A DNA stretch of 57,199 nt from an uncultured Collinsella sp. (GTDB lineage Bacteria; Actinomycetota; Coriobacteriia; Coriobacteriales; Coriobacteriaceae): the NCBI GenBank assembly GCA_900542305.1, contig UQMU01000011.1, positions 1 to 57,199 on the forward strand, given 5' to 3'. The position numbers were made by a program, and so were the translations under genes. Below, in pieces: positions 7,819 through 15,788 of the stretch. The notes beneath the pieces were generated by a model. That model had not been told where the DNA came from, ran no database searches, and saw only the letters and a list, made by a program, of their open reading frames with translations. Within the stretch, counting starts at the first letter, position 1. Every line of letters begins with the position of its first letter.

Positions 7819-8439
7819 ATGGACATCAGCAACCAGATCAAGACGAGGCGCGAGGCGATGGGGCTCTCCCAAGAACAGCTCGCCGAGAAACTCTACGTGT
7901 CGCGTCAGACGATCTCGAACTGGGAGCGGGACAAGACGTATCCGGACGTTCAGAGCCTGCTCATGCTGAGCATCCTATTCGGCACCTCCATAGACACGCT
8001 CGTGAAGGGAGACGTGACCGTTATGGAAGAGGCAGTCGAAAGAGATCGCAAGCGCATGGGAACGCGGATGCTATGGCTGGCCGTGCTGATGCTCGCGTTG
8101 CTGGCGGTGGCGTTCGCACTGATACTGTCGCCGGCGTTTAACTGGATGGAGGGCACCTGGGGCGCCGGCGTCGCCGCGGCTGCGGCGTTCCTGCCGGCGA
8201 TAGCGGCGCTTGTTGTCGCGACCGTCCTCGAGCGCATCAAGCGCGAGAACGACCTGGTGACATACCGCGAGATCCTCGCCTTCATGAACGGCGAGGCGGA
8301 CATCGAGCGCGATCCGCGGGCACTCCCCCGCCGCGCGTGGCCGACGAAGCACCGACTGGCGTACGACTTGCTGACCTTCTTCGCCGCAGCCGCCATCGGC
8401 GGAGCACTCGGCTTTGCCGTGTGGGGGCTGCTGAACTAG
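7819..8439 (+). CDS. XRE-family regulator with membrane segments, source of the duplicated block
   Basis: A 206-residue paralogue of the gene at 6598. The HTH domain has TRREAMGLSQEQLAEKLYVS, then RQTISNWERDKTYPDVQSLL, then TSIDTLVKGDV. Hydrophobic segments follow at about 83-103, 115-135 and 180-205. GGGAGG lies 5 nt before the ATG. Bases 7840-8279 (codons 8 to about 154) recur at 10334-10773 with no difference that I could find. This copy is intact and has its own C-terminal end, so it is the likely parent. Confidence 0.85.
   Translation: MDISNQIKTRREAMGLSQEQLAEKLYVSRQTISNWERDKTYPDVQSLLMLSILFGTSIDTLVKGDVTVMEEAVERDRKRMGTRMLWLAVLMLALLAVAFALILSPAFNWMEGTWGAGVAAAAAFLPAIAALVVATVLERIKRENDLVTYREILAFMNGEADIERDPRALPRRAWPTKHRLAYDLLTFFAAAAIGGALGFAVWGLLN
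7840..8279 (+). repeat. 440-bp exact direct repeat, copy 1
   Basis: Identical to 10334-10773, offset 2494 bp. This copy is inside an intact XRE gene. The base before (C here, A in copy 2) and the base after (C here, T in copy 2) differ, so both boundaries are sharp. Confidence 0.95.
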
Positions 8440-8455
8440 AGGCAGCATCTGCCGA

Positions 8456-8520
8456 AGTCCGCATCACGCGCGTCAAGAATCAGCGCTTTGGGCGCCAGCG
8501 TTGCGCTCGTGATGCGGACT
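8456..8520. repeat. 13-bp inverted repeat between convergent genes
   Basis: AGTCCGCATCACG (8456-8468) and its perfect complement (8508-8520) enclose a 39-nt loop. No T run follows. It starts 17 nt after the XRE stop and could act as a weak terminator, or be the remains of a small mobile palindrome. Confidence 0.55.
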
Positions 8521-8605
8521 CGAAGGTGCCCGCAGCCGAAGACTTCAAATTGACGGCAAGCACTAGCTTGAGGCCCGCTCCACGCCGGCAATACAGCACC
8601 ACCCA

Positions 8606-8645
8606 GCAAAATGCGGGCGGCCCCGGCACACCCGAGGCCGCCCGC
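8606..8645 (-). terminator. Terminator of the large XRE gene
   Basis: A 10-bp stem (GCGGGCGGCC with GGCCGCCCGC) and a 13-nt loop are followed on the minus strand by ATTTTGC. It lies 30 nt after the minus-strand XRE stop at 8675. Confidence 0.8.
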
Positions 8646-8674
8646 TTCATTCAGACGGATGTCTTCGAACGCCT

Positions 8675-9808
8675 CTACTCCCTATCGCCGCATGCAGCCG
8701 CATCATTCTCATCGTCATCGTCGATAACGATAAGGGCGATAGCGGAGCCCAAGCTACCGACGACCCACGGGAGCCAGAACAGGCCGCCGATCCCCTCGGA
8801 CGCATCCATGGCAGCACCGACGAACAGCCAGATGAGTGCGATGATGGTGGAGGCGAGCATGATCACGACGCAAGCCCTCTTCTTGCGCGCCGCTGTACGG
8901 CGATACTTGGGATTGCACGCGCGCAGATACGCCTCGCGGCTCTGGGGATCCAGCTGCGACAGCTCCTCCGCACTCAATTCGACCGTCTCGAGCCACTCCT
9001 TGTTGTACTCCGCGACATCCATGCGGCCCCACAGCATGCCCCAGTGGACAATCACCCCAACACCGACGGCGACCAGGACCATCATCAGCGTGTCGCCATA
9101 TACCTGGACGTTCGCCTCCACCTCAAACAGCGCCGATACGGCGATGCCAAGAAGGATGATCGCGATACCCGAAACGATCGCGATCGAAGCACGACGACGC
9201 TCTGCCGCCTTTTGCTCTGCGGTGTAAAAGTCCGCAACATACGGATGGGCTTCCACAAAAGCCGCGTGCTCCATGCCGGATGGAATAAGGAATCCCAAGC
9301 CAGCGGCAACGAGCGCGAACAACGCCATGAGGACGATTCCGTCTGAGTGCAGGACCTCATCGGTGAAGACCGCGGCGGCGACCCCCAGGATGATGAGCGC
9401 CACACCGAGTGCGACCTTGCGGGCAAATGCGACCATGTGCTCGTCATAGCCGCATACATCCGTGTTGGGACCGACGGGGATCGCGGGCACAAAGGCGGAT
9501 CCGATGTCGGACAACGAGTTCCGCCCGTGCGGAGCCTCGACGCGGACGACGGCGTTCCCATCGTTTTGCACGCCATCCGCGGCGCTCTGGCTCACGGCCG
9601 CGCGGCGCGACACGTCACCCTGCACCAGGTCATCGAGCGAGCACTCGAAAATCTGGCACATTTTGATGAGCTTATCCATCTCTGGGTAGGACTTCTCGGC
9701 CTCCCACTTGGTGACGGACTGGCGGGATACCCCAAGCAGCATGGCGAGCTGCTCCTGGGTCATATGGCGCTCGGCGCGCAGATACTGAAGGTTGGTACGG
9801 AAGCTCAT
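8675..9808 (-). CDS. XRE regulator with large membrane domain
   Basis: A 377-residue protein. Residues 1-70 are an HTH_3 domain (LQYLRAERHMTQEQLAMLLGVS, split here as LRAERHMTQEQLAML then GVSRQSVTKWEAEKSYPEM). A linker is followed by hydrophobic pairs around 130-180 and 210-255, a soluble stretch (EYNKEWLETVELSAEELSQ), and a last pair around 315-360, ending in an acidic DDDDEND tail. The start at 9808 has AGAGGA upstream; a longer frame to 9886 would add an unlikely Arg-rich head. It is convergent with the other XRE genes and divergent from the truncated one at 10159. Targets unknown. Confidence 0.85.
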   Translation of the reverse strand: MSFRTNLQYLRAERHMTQEQLAMLLGVSRQSVTKWEAEKSYPEMDKLIKMCQIFECSLDDLVQGDVSRRAAVSQSAADGVQNDGNAVVRVEAPHGRNSLSDIGSAFVPAIPVGPNTDVCGYDEHMVAFARKVALGVALIILGVAAAVFTDEVLHSDGIVLMALFALVAAGLGFLIPSGMEHAAFVEAHPYVADFYTAEQKAAERRRASIAIVSGIAIILLGIAVSALFEVEANVQVYGDTLMMVLVAVGVGVIVHWGMLWGRMDVAEYNKEWLETVELSAEELSQLDPQSREAYLRACNPKYRRTAARKKRACVVIMLASTIIALIWLFVGAAMDASEGIGGLFWLPWVVGSLGSAIALIVIDDDDENDAAACGDRE

Positions 9809-10158
9809 AGTAGGTCCTCTCGTTGGCTGGAAGCGGGCACGCGGGCGTCGTGATCTTGGCTCACGGCGACGGCGCGGGCGCGGCATCCCAGCGTTCGGTG
9901 CTTTCCTGCCGGCGACTTACACACTACGGTAGCCACATGGCGGAAACCACCAACTTGAGGCTTCATTTTACGCAACCTGCAGGCACCCTATGGTTGCAAA
10001 CCGCAGGTAGATTGAATGGACGTCAAATTATTAGGAGCTTGCATCACCTGTGAACTCAAACGGTCCCCGCCGATGTTACGACCCGTTGCTTGCGGCAACG
10101 GGCCATCTGCGGGCAGCATTGCGGTAACGTAGGAACCGGGCGAGAGAAAGGATCCGCC
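9809..10158. other. Divergent intergenic region between two XRE genes
   Basis: 350 bp without a supported gene, more AT-rich than its surroundings. It contains an ACCTGC/GCAGGT pair (about 9978-10014), and an 8-bp hairpin CCCGTTGC (10082-10089) with GCAACGGG (10095-10102) 57 bp before the start at 10159. It presumably carries promoters for both genes, but none is clear enough to call. Confidence 0.4.
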
Positions 10159-10333
10159 ATGCTGAACGAGAACATCCAGGCCCTCAGGAAATCGAAAGGG
10201 CTATCGCAGGAGGAGCTCGCGCTCAAGCTGAACGTGGTGAGGCAGACGGTTTCCAAATGGGAACGCGGGCTCTCGGTGCCCGACGCGGAGATACTCGTCG
10301 CCCTCGGTGAGACGCTCGACGTGCCGGTGAGCA
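10159..10333 (+). pseudogene. XRE-family regulator, 5' fragment only
   Basis: Starts with AAAGGA 6 nt before the ATG. It encodes about 58 residues of an HTH_3 domain (IQALRKSKGLSQEELALKLN, then VVRQTVSKWERGLSVPDAE and ETLDVPVSK). At that point the 440-bp repeat begins, in a different frame: the parental frame of the repeat is shifted by +1 relative to this start. Translation therefore runs into about 100 nonsense residues and stops at 10635. The natural C-terminal part is absent from the window. Confidence 0.85.
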
Positions 10334-10773
10334 AAGACGAGGCGCGAGGCGATGGGGCTCTCCCAAGAACAGCTCGCCGAGAAACTCTACGTGTCGCGTC
10401 AGACGATCTCGAACTGGGAGCGGGACAAGACGTATCCGGACGTTCAGAGCCTGCTCATGCTGAGCATCCTATTCGGCACCTCCATAGACACGCTCGTGAA
10501 GGGAGACGTGACCGTTATGGAAGAGGCAGTCGAAAGAGATCGCAAGCGCATGGGAACGCGGATGCTATGGCTGGCCGTGCTGATGCTCGCGTTGCTGGCG
10601 GTGGCGTTCGCACTGATACTGTCGCCGGCGTTTAACTGGATGGAGGGCACCTGGGGCGCCGGCGTCGCCGCGGCTGCGGCGTTCCTGCCGGCGATAGCGG
10701 CGCTTGTTGTCGCGACCGTCCTCGAGCGCATCAAGCGCGAGAACGACCTGGTGACATACCGCGAGATCCTCGC
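10334..10773 (+). repeat. 440-bp exact direct repeat, copy 2 (chimeric junctions)
   Basis: Identical to 7840-8279. On the left it interrupts the XRE fragment. On the right (10774-10849) it meets 76 bp of unrelated AT-richer sequence running into the cyuA stop. The copy lacks the parent's start and its last ~52 codons and cannot make a regulator by itself. Confidence 0.95.
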
Positions 10774-10849
10774 TGTCCGCAATGCAGACAGGTGCTTTAC
10801 AGCCACAAGCGCGATAGTTTCAACAATAAGATGCAGTGCCCCAGAGCCC

Positions 10850-12163
10850 CTAGCAGTCGACGATGGTCTTGCCGATCATGATGTTGAGGATCTCGACGTC
10901 GGTATCCTTCATGCCAACGCGGCCCACATAGCCCATGCTGGCGATCGTCTCTTCCACCGTATCCTGAATCAGGCCCTCGCCGGCACGGAAGCCGCGGCCC
11001 TGCATGGCCATATCGTGGCCCAGAATCGCCGCATCAACGGCAGCGGAAATCTTAGCGGCGCAGCTTGCCTTGGCGCCATCGCACACGATGCCGCCCACGT
11101 TACCGAGCGTATTGGAGACCGTCGCGCCGATCTGCTCGCGCGTGCCACCGCACAGCCAGGTAATCGCCGCGCCGGCACCGCACGCAGCGCAAATAGCACC
11201 GCAAAACGCCGAGAGCGCACCAATATAGCTCTTGATATGCACGGCAATAAGATCAGACAGCATCACGGCGCGCACCAGGCGCTCGTGGTCGCAGCGCAGG
11301 TAATCGGCATATTCCATAACGGGCAACGCACAGGTAATACCCTGGTTGCCCGAGCCGCACACAATGGCGACCGGTAGCGCACAGCCGTTCATACGGGCGT
11401 CAGACCCGGCGGCCGCACGCGCACGCGCACGGCAGGCGACATCGTCGGCGCGAGCGCCCAGCAGCGTACGGCCCACCTCGGCGCCCCAAGCGTTCACCAA
11501 GCCCTCGGCGCTAATAGCGCCGTTCAGCTCAATCTGACGCTCAACGGCAGCGCGGGCGCCCTCGATGTCGCCGTCCTCGATAAAGTCAATGATAGACTCA
11601 ATCGACATGGGCGTATCGGCGGCACGCTCGGCCACGATGCGCTCGGCGCAGGCGGCACACTCCCCCGCCGACTTGCCACACATCGGAATGCCATCGAGTG
11701 TATGGCACGTAACATTGGTGTGATGGTCGGTGATCTCGACGACCGCAGTATGACCTCCGGCCGTGGCAGTCACCTTAATGTAGAGGTTGGGCACACCCTC
11801 GACAAGCGACACATCGCAGTAGTCGGCATCGGAGAGCAGCTCGGTCACGCGAGCACGGTCTGCATCGCCAACACTCTCGAGCACCTCGAGCGCGCTCTTG
11901 GCGTCACCGCCCACGGCACCCAGCACGGCCGCGGCCTCAATACCGTGCATACCGCCCGAGTTGGGCACGGTCACGCTCTTTACGTTCTTGATGATGTTGC
12001 CTGAGCAGGCAACATCCATATGTTCGGGTTCGCAACCGAGCGTCTGGCTCGCCAGCGCCGCCGCATAGGCAACGGCAATGGGCTCGGTGCAGCCGAGCGC
12101 ACAGACAAGCTCGCGGTTCAAAACATCACAAAACGCGGCATCACGGATGGAATCGGTAGGCAT
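10850..12163 (-). CDS. cyuA: L-cysteine desulfidase / UPF0597 (YhaM/CyuA) family
   Basis: A 437-residue cytoplasmic iron-sulfur enzyme, the usual length for the family. Members split L-cysteine into pyruvate, ammonia and sulfide; the fold is shared with serine dehydratase alpha chains. Visible marks: ALGCTEPIAVAYAAA near residue 25, ACSGNIIKN near 57, CGSGNQGITCALPV near 287, and a C-terminal run of cysteines (AFCGAICAACGAG, WLCGGTREQ, IVCDGAKASCAAK) suited to holding the 4Fe-4S cluster. It starts at ATG 12163 with AGGAGAT upstream. No terminator is seen after its stop, which lies 76 bp from the repeat junction. Serine deaminase activity is the main alternative. Confidence 0.85.
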   Translation of the reverse strand: MPTDSIRDAAFCDVLNRELVCALGCTEPIAVAYAAALASQTLGCEPEHMDVACSGNIIKNVKSVTVPNSGGMHGIEAAAVLGAVGGDAKSALEVLESVGDADRARVTELLSDADYCDVSLVEGVPNLYIKVTATAGGHTAVVEITDHHTNVTCHTLDGIPMCGKSAGECAACAERIVAERAADTPMSIESIIDFIEDGDIEGARAAVERQIELNGAISAEGLVNAWGAEVGRTLLGARADDVACRARARAAAGSDARMNGCALPVAIVCGSGNQGITCALPVMEYADYLRCDHERLVRAVMLSDLIAVHIKSYIGALSAFCGAICAACGAGAAITWLCGGTREQIGATVSNTLGNVGGIVCDGAKASCAAKISAAVDAAILGHDMAMQGRGFRAGEGLIQDTVEETIASMGYVGRVGMKDTDVEILNIMIGKTIVDC

Positions 12164-12430
12164 AGGTATCTCCTACATGTATAACGGGTTGCTCTCGCAA
12201 GTATCAACTTCTCCATTTGATAACAAGGCACCAAAAACCGCAAGTCGAGTTCCGGCAGACGGCCGCCAGAAGCAAATTGGCGGCATTTTTCGTGATGGGC
12301 TGATGTTCGCGTCCGCTAAAGCGTTTGACCAAAAAACGCCCGAGCGTTTACACAAAAGTCGCGCTATCATGCAGTCGAACGCGGTAAAACCTTTAGCAAT
12401 TCCGCCGCACGGACCAGAGAGGAACCACTC

Positions 12431-12898
12431 ATGAAGATTGGTATCGGTAACGACCACGCCGCCGTCGAGCTCAAGAACATCATCTCCGAGCACCTGAAGG
12501 AGCGCGGCTGCGAGGTCGTGAACTTTGGCACCGACACCTCCGAGAGCTTCGATTACCCCATCGCCGGCTACAAGGTGGGTAAGGCCGTGGCCAACGGTGA
12601 CGTCGACCTGGGTATCCTGATCTGCGGTACCGGCGTCGGCATCAGCCTGGCCGCCAACAAGGTCGAAGGTGTTCGCGCCGTCGTATGCTCCGAGCCCTTC
12701 AGCGCCAAGCTCTCCCGCATGCACAACAACACCAACGTGCTCGCCTTTGGCGCCCGCGTCGTGGGCTCCGAGCTCGCCAAGATGATTGTCGACGAGTGGC
12801 TCGACGCCGAGTTTGAGGGCGGTCGTCACGAGCGTCGCGTTAACCTCCTCAACGAGATCGACCACACGCGCGGCCTCAAGGTCGTCGACGAAGCCTAA
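12431..12898 (+). CDS. rpiB: Ribose-5-phosphate isomerase B
   Basis: A 155-residue LacA/RpiB enzyme interconverting ribose 5-phosphate and ribulose 5-phosphate in the pentose phosphate pathway. Evidence: N-terminal GIGNDHAAVELKN, catalytic cysteine at residue 65 in ILICGTGVGIS, and RMHNNTNVLAFGARV, which holds phosphate-binding residues. The ribosome site GAGAGGA lies 8 nt before the ATG. A TATCAT (12365-12370) could be its -10, but I see no matching -35. Monocistronic, closed by a strong terminator. Allose or galactose 6-phosphate isomerase activity is possible for this family. Confidence 0.92.
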   Translation: MKIGIGNDHAAVELKNIISEHLKERGCEVVNFGTDTSESFDYPIAGYKVGKAVANGDVDLGILICGTGVGISLAANKVEGVRAVVCSEPFSAKLSRMHNNTNVLAFGARVVGSELAKMIVDEWLDAEFEGGRHERRVNLLNEIDHTRGLKVVDEA

Positions 12899-12925
12899 AC
12901 TACTCAGTGCCACAAGCTAACAGCA

Positions 12926-12972
12926 GGGGCCCGCTCGGAACTCATGTCCGAGCGGGCCCCTTCATAGATTTT
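12926..12972 (+). terminator. Terminator of rpiB
   Basis: A 14-bp perfect stem (GGGGCCCGCTCGGA with its complement) and a 7-nt loop are followed by TTCATAGATTTT. Confidence 0.85.
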
Positions 12973-13011
12973 GGAATAAAAGGGCGCCGCGGATGGAATC
13001 CCGCGGCGCCC
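12972..13011 (-). terminator. Terminator of ndk
   Basis: An 11-bp perfect stem (GGGCGCCGCGG at 12982-12992 with 13001-13011) is followed on the minus strand by TTTTATTCC. It lies 38 nt past the ndk stop. Confidence 0.85.
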
Positions 13012-13049
13012 AAGCCACACGCTAACAGCTTTAAGGAGTCAAAGCTGGT

Positions 13050-13454
13050 TTAGCCAAAGAAACGCTTGATCTCGATCTCAGCGTTCTCCAGGCAGTCGGA
13101 GCCGTGGATCACGTTGGCGTTGACATCGACAGCGAAGTCGCCGCGAATGGTGCCGGGGGCAGCATCAAGCGGGTTGGTAGCGCCCATAAGGGTGCGCATC
13201 TTGGAGACAGCGGAGAGACCGGAAACGACCATCTTGACGACCGGACCGCTCGTCATAAAGTCGCAGAGACCGCCAAAGAAGGGCTTGTCGGCCAGATGGG
13301 CGTAGTGCTCCTCGACGGTAGCGCGCTCGAGCGTGGTCATCTCCATGCGCTCGATGACAAGGCCGCTGCGCTCAATGCGAGCAACGATCTCGCCGATTTT
13401 GCGGTCGCGCACGGCGTCGGGCTTAATCATGATGAAGGTCTTCTCGATAGCCAT
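13050..13454 (-). CDS. ndk: Nucleoside diphosphate kinase
   Basis: A 134-residue cytoplasmic kinase that balances nucleoside triphosphates by passing phosphate through an active-site histidine. That histidine is residue 117 in NVIHGSD. Other family marks are FIMIKPDAV at the N-terminus, the KPFF Kpn loop region, and TNPLDAAPGTIRGDFA. AAAGG lies upstream of the ATG. A single gene with its own promoter (13519-13546) and terminator. Confidence 0.95.
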   Translation of the reverse strand: MAIEKTFIMIKPDAVRDRKIGEIVARIERSGLVIERMEMTTLERATVEEHYAHLADKPFFGGLCDFMTSGPVVKMVVSGLSAVSKMRTLMGATNPLDAAPGTIRGDFAVDVNANVIHGSDCLENAEIEIKRFFG

Positions 13455-13518
13455 AAAAGTAGCCTTTCAAGTAGGTTCGCGCGTGCCCAAGTCCCATTCC
13501 GGCACCCGCCTGGACTGC

Positions 13519-13546
13519 ATCGTAACAGAGTTTTAGCTGCAGTTAA
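13519..13546 (-). promoter_or_regulatory. Promoter of ndk
   Basis: On the minus strand, TTAACT (13546-13541) and TACGAT (13524-13519) are separated by 16 bp. Both match four of six consensus bases. It lies 65 bp before the ndk start. The rest of the 379-bp gap 13455-13833 holds only the argH terminator. Confidence 0.45.
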
Positions 13547-13751
13547 ACAAAAAGCTGTTTATTGAAACGCTGCAATTTATTAAAGCGCTCCATATGTGTC
13601 ACTTCTGTTTCGAAGCCCGATTAGAGTACCATCCGACCGCCTATCAACCGCACCGAACAGAGCAGACGGTCGGTTGCCACCCGCGAACGTACCCCCTTCA
13701 CAACCTGCCCAAAGGTCCTACAGAAGTTCTCGACAAACCCCTCCCCCATAG

Positions 13752-13788
13752 CAACAAAATACGGGCGCCCACCGTAGCGGGCACCCGT
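13752..13788 (-). terminator. Terminator of argH
   Basis: A 10-bp stem with one G-T pair (ACGGGTGCCC with GGGCGCCCGT on the minus strand) and an 8-nt loop are followed by ATTTTGTT. Confidence 0.8.
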
Positions 13789-13833
13789 AAAGGCAAGATA
13801 TGATGAACACACCAGACAGACGCATCCAATAAG

Positions 13834-15264
13834 CTAATTAACCCCGTGACCCATCTCGACGACCTTGGTCAGCGATCCAAACACGCCCTCGTCGGCCACG
13901 AGCTGTGCCTCGGCACGCTGCAGCTGCACGGAAACGGCGGCAGGAGCGGTGCCTCCCTCGGTCGCGCGCGCGGCGACAATCGACGGGATGTCGAGCGCCT
14001 CGGTAATGTCGCGCTCAAAGAGCGGGCTTGCCTCCTGGAACACCTCAAACGGCAGGTCCTCAAGATTGCAGCCGCGCTTCTCGCACATCAGGACCAGATG
14101 CCCCACCACAGCGTGCGCCTCGCGGAACGGCAGGCCACGCTTAGCCAGGTAATCGGCAACATCGGTGGCGGCAAGGTGTCCCACGCCACACTCGCGCGCC
14201 ATGGCATCCTCGTTGACGGTCCAAGTCGAAATCATTCCGGCCATAACGGACAGGCACTGCATGAGCGTGTGAGCGGTATCGCGCGCGCCCTCCTTGTCCT
14301 CCTGCAAGTCTTTGTTATAAGCAAGCGGCAGGCCCTTCATGGTTACGAGCAGCTGCACCAGGTTGCCATAGACACGGCCGCTCTTGCCGCGAATAAGCTC
14401 GGCAAAGTCGGGATTCTTCTTCTGCGGCATGATGGACGAGCCAGTGGAGTACGAGTCGGAAAGCGTGATAAAGCCAAATTCGGAGCTCGACCACAGTACG
14501 ATCTCCTCGGAAAGACGCGACAGGTGCATCGCCATGACGGAGCCGGCGTAATGCAGGTCGAGCAGAAAATCGCGATCGGAAACCGCATCGAGCGAGTTGG
14601 GAATCACGCCCGAAAAGCCAAGTTCGGCAGCCGTCATCTGGCGATCGAGCGGATAGCTCGTACCGGCAAGCGCGGCAGCACCCAGCGGGCAGTTGTCGGC
14701 GGCATCAAAGGCGGCCTTCAGGCGCGTAAAGTCGCGCGCGAACATCCAGGAATACGCCAGCAGATGATGCGACAGCAGCACGGGCTGAGCGTGCTGCATA
14801 TGCGTGTAGCCCGGCAGAATCACCTTGTCGTACTTCTTGGCCGCATCCACCAGCACATGGCGCAGCTCTAGATTGGCCTCCATGAGCTCCTTGGCCAGCG
14901 CCTTGACGCCCAGGCGCGTATCGGTCGCCACCTGGTCGTTGCGCGAACGCCCAGTATGCAAGCGCTTGCCAGCCTCGCCGATACGACGCGTCAGCTCGCT
15001 CTCGATGGACATATGAATGTCCTCGTCGTTGATATCGAAGGTGAAGTTGCCGGCATCGATATCCTGTTCGATTCCGGTCAGGCCCTCGGCAATCGCCTGC
15101 TCGTCCTCGGCACTGATGATGCCCTGGGCGGCCAGCATCTTGGCATGTGCCTTAGAGCCGGCAATATCTTGCTTATAGAGATGCTTGTCGACCGGCAACG
15201 ACGCACCAAACTCCTGCGTGACCTCGGCCACGCCCGCCTCAAAACGACCGCCCCAAAGAGCCAT
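13834..15264 (-). CDS. argH: Argininosuccinate lyase
   Basis: A 476-residue enzyme of the fumarase/aspartase superfamily performing the last arginine step: argininosuccinate to arginine and fumarate. It has the N-terminal MALWGGRFEAGVAEVTQEF, RLHTGRSRNDQVATDTRL, the GYTHMQHAQPVLLSHH catalytic His region, and the mobile signature GSSIMPQKKNPDFAELIRGK. The ATG at 15264 was chosen because AAAGGAG lies 8 nt upstream and it gives the standard N-terminus; a longer frame to 15339 adds unrelated residues. argG lies upstream on the same strand, with a terminator and a small ORF between. Confidence 0.95.
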   Translation of the reverse strand: MALWGGRFEAGVAEVTQEFGASLPVDKHLYKQDIAGSKAHAKMLAAQGIISAEDEQAIAEGLTGIEQDIDAGNFTFDINDEDIHMSIESELTRRIGEAGKRLHTGRSRNDQVATDTRLGVKALAKELMEANLELRHVLVDAAKKYDKVILPGYTHMQHAQPVLLSHHLLAYSWMFARDFTRLKAAFDAADNCPLGAAALAGTSYPLDRQMTAAELGFSGVIPNSLDAVSDRDFLLDLHYAGSVMAMHLSRLSEEIVLWSSSEFGFITLSDSYSTGSSIMPQKKNPDFAELIRGKSGRVYGNLVQLLVTMKGLPLAYNKDLQEDKEGARDTAHTLMQCLSVMAGMISTWTVNEDAMARECGVGHLAATDVADYLAKRGLPFREAHAVVGHLVLMCEKRGCNLEDLPFEVFQEASPLFERDITEALDIPSIVAARATEGGTAPAAVSVQLQRAEAQLVADEGVFGSLTKVVEMGHGVN

Positions 15265-15382
15265 GGAACCGTCTCCTTTCTCCAAATACCAAAACAAGCG
15301 CCCAAAGCAATACGCCATATCGCTAAAGCGATTTTTCAACCGCTAGTTTTGCATATTCCCCACCGTGCGCGGGGCCATGTAG

Positions 15383-15553
15383 CTAATTCGCAAAGAAGTG
15401 ACGCACCATGCACTTGGCGCCCAACGTCTCCCTCCGGATGTTGCCCTGCGAACCATCGATCCAGGCCTTCAGGCTCATAGGGACGTCCTCGACGTTTACA
15501 GTATCGAGCTCGGGCGCGAGGGCAAGTAAAGCATGCGCAATAGCATTGAACAT
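15383..15553 (-). CDS. Small 56-residue protein between argG and argH
   Basis: The ATG at 15553 follows GAGGAG at 8 nt, a strong ribosome site, and the frame runs 56 codons to a TAG. The protein begins MFNAIAHALLALAPELD and ends with a basic half (GNIRRETLGAKCMVRHFFAN). No family recognised. It lies just behind the argG terminator and 118 bp before argH, so it would be read together with argH or from read-through. It is reported because spacing and ribosome site are good, but a chance ORF remains possible. Confidence 0.5.
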   Translation of the reverse strand: MFNAIAHALLALAPELDTVNVEDVPMSLKAWIDGSQGNIRRETLGAKCMVRHFFAN

Positions 15554-15589
15554 AATGGATACTCCTCATATATATAGGCGCAGAGCCGC

Positions 15590-15633
15590 CAAATTGATAG
15601 AAGGAGCCCCGCCGGACAACCCCGGCGGGGCTC
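15590..15633 (-). terminator. Terminator of argG
   Basis: A 12-bp perfect stem (GAGCCCCGCCGG with CCGGCGGGGCTC) is followed on the minus strand by CTTCTATCAATTT, a weak T-rich tail. Partial read-through into the small ORF and argH is possible. Confidence 0.7.
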
Positions 15634-15788
15634 GGACTCAGCCGCAAGCGCGGCGTCATATATGCGGGCGGAACGTAGGGGCCACCGATGTTAAGAAGTG
15701 TCAGCAAGCATAACGAAAGGTAGGGACCCCGTGCGCCCGTTTTGTATCACGCGGATGGGCCGCGCGGATACCAAGGGAAGGAAAAGCC

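Noticed and set aside
10159..10635. Intact 159-residue XRE protein
   Set aside because: Only the first 58 residues are regulator-like; the rest is the repeat read in the wrong frame.
10334..11377. A long plus-strand fusion ORF from the duplicated XRE segment into the cyuA region
   Set aside because: After 10773 it is antisense to cyuA and not protein-like.
10850..12163. L-serine dehydratase alpha subunit
   Set aside because: Length and motif set match the UPF0597/CyuA family better, and no beta-subunit domain or gene is nearby; retained only as an alternative activity.
13621..13812. 63-codon minus-strand ORF downstream of argH
   Set aside because: It overlaps the argH terminator stem and has no ribosome site.
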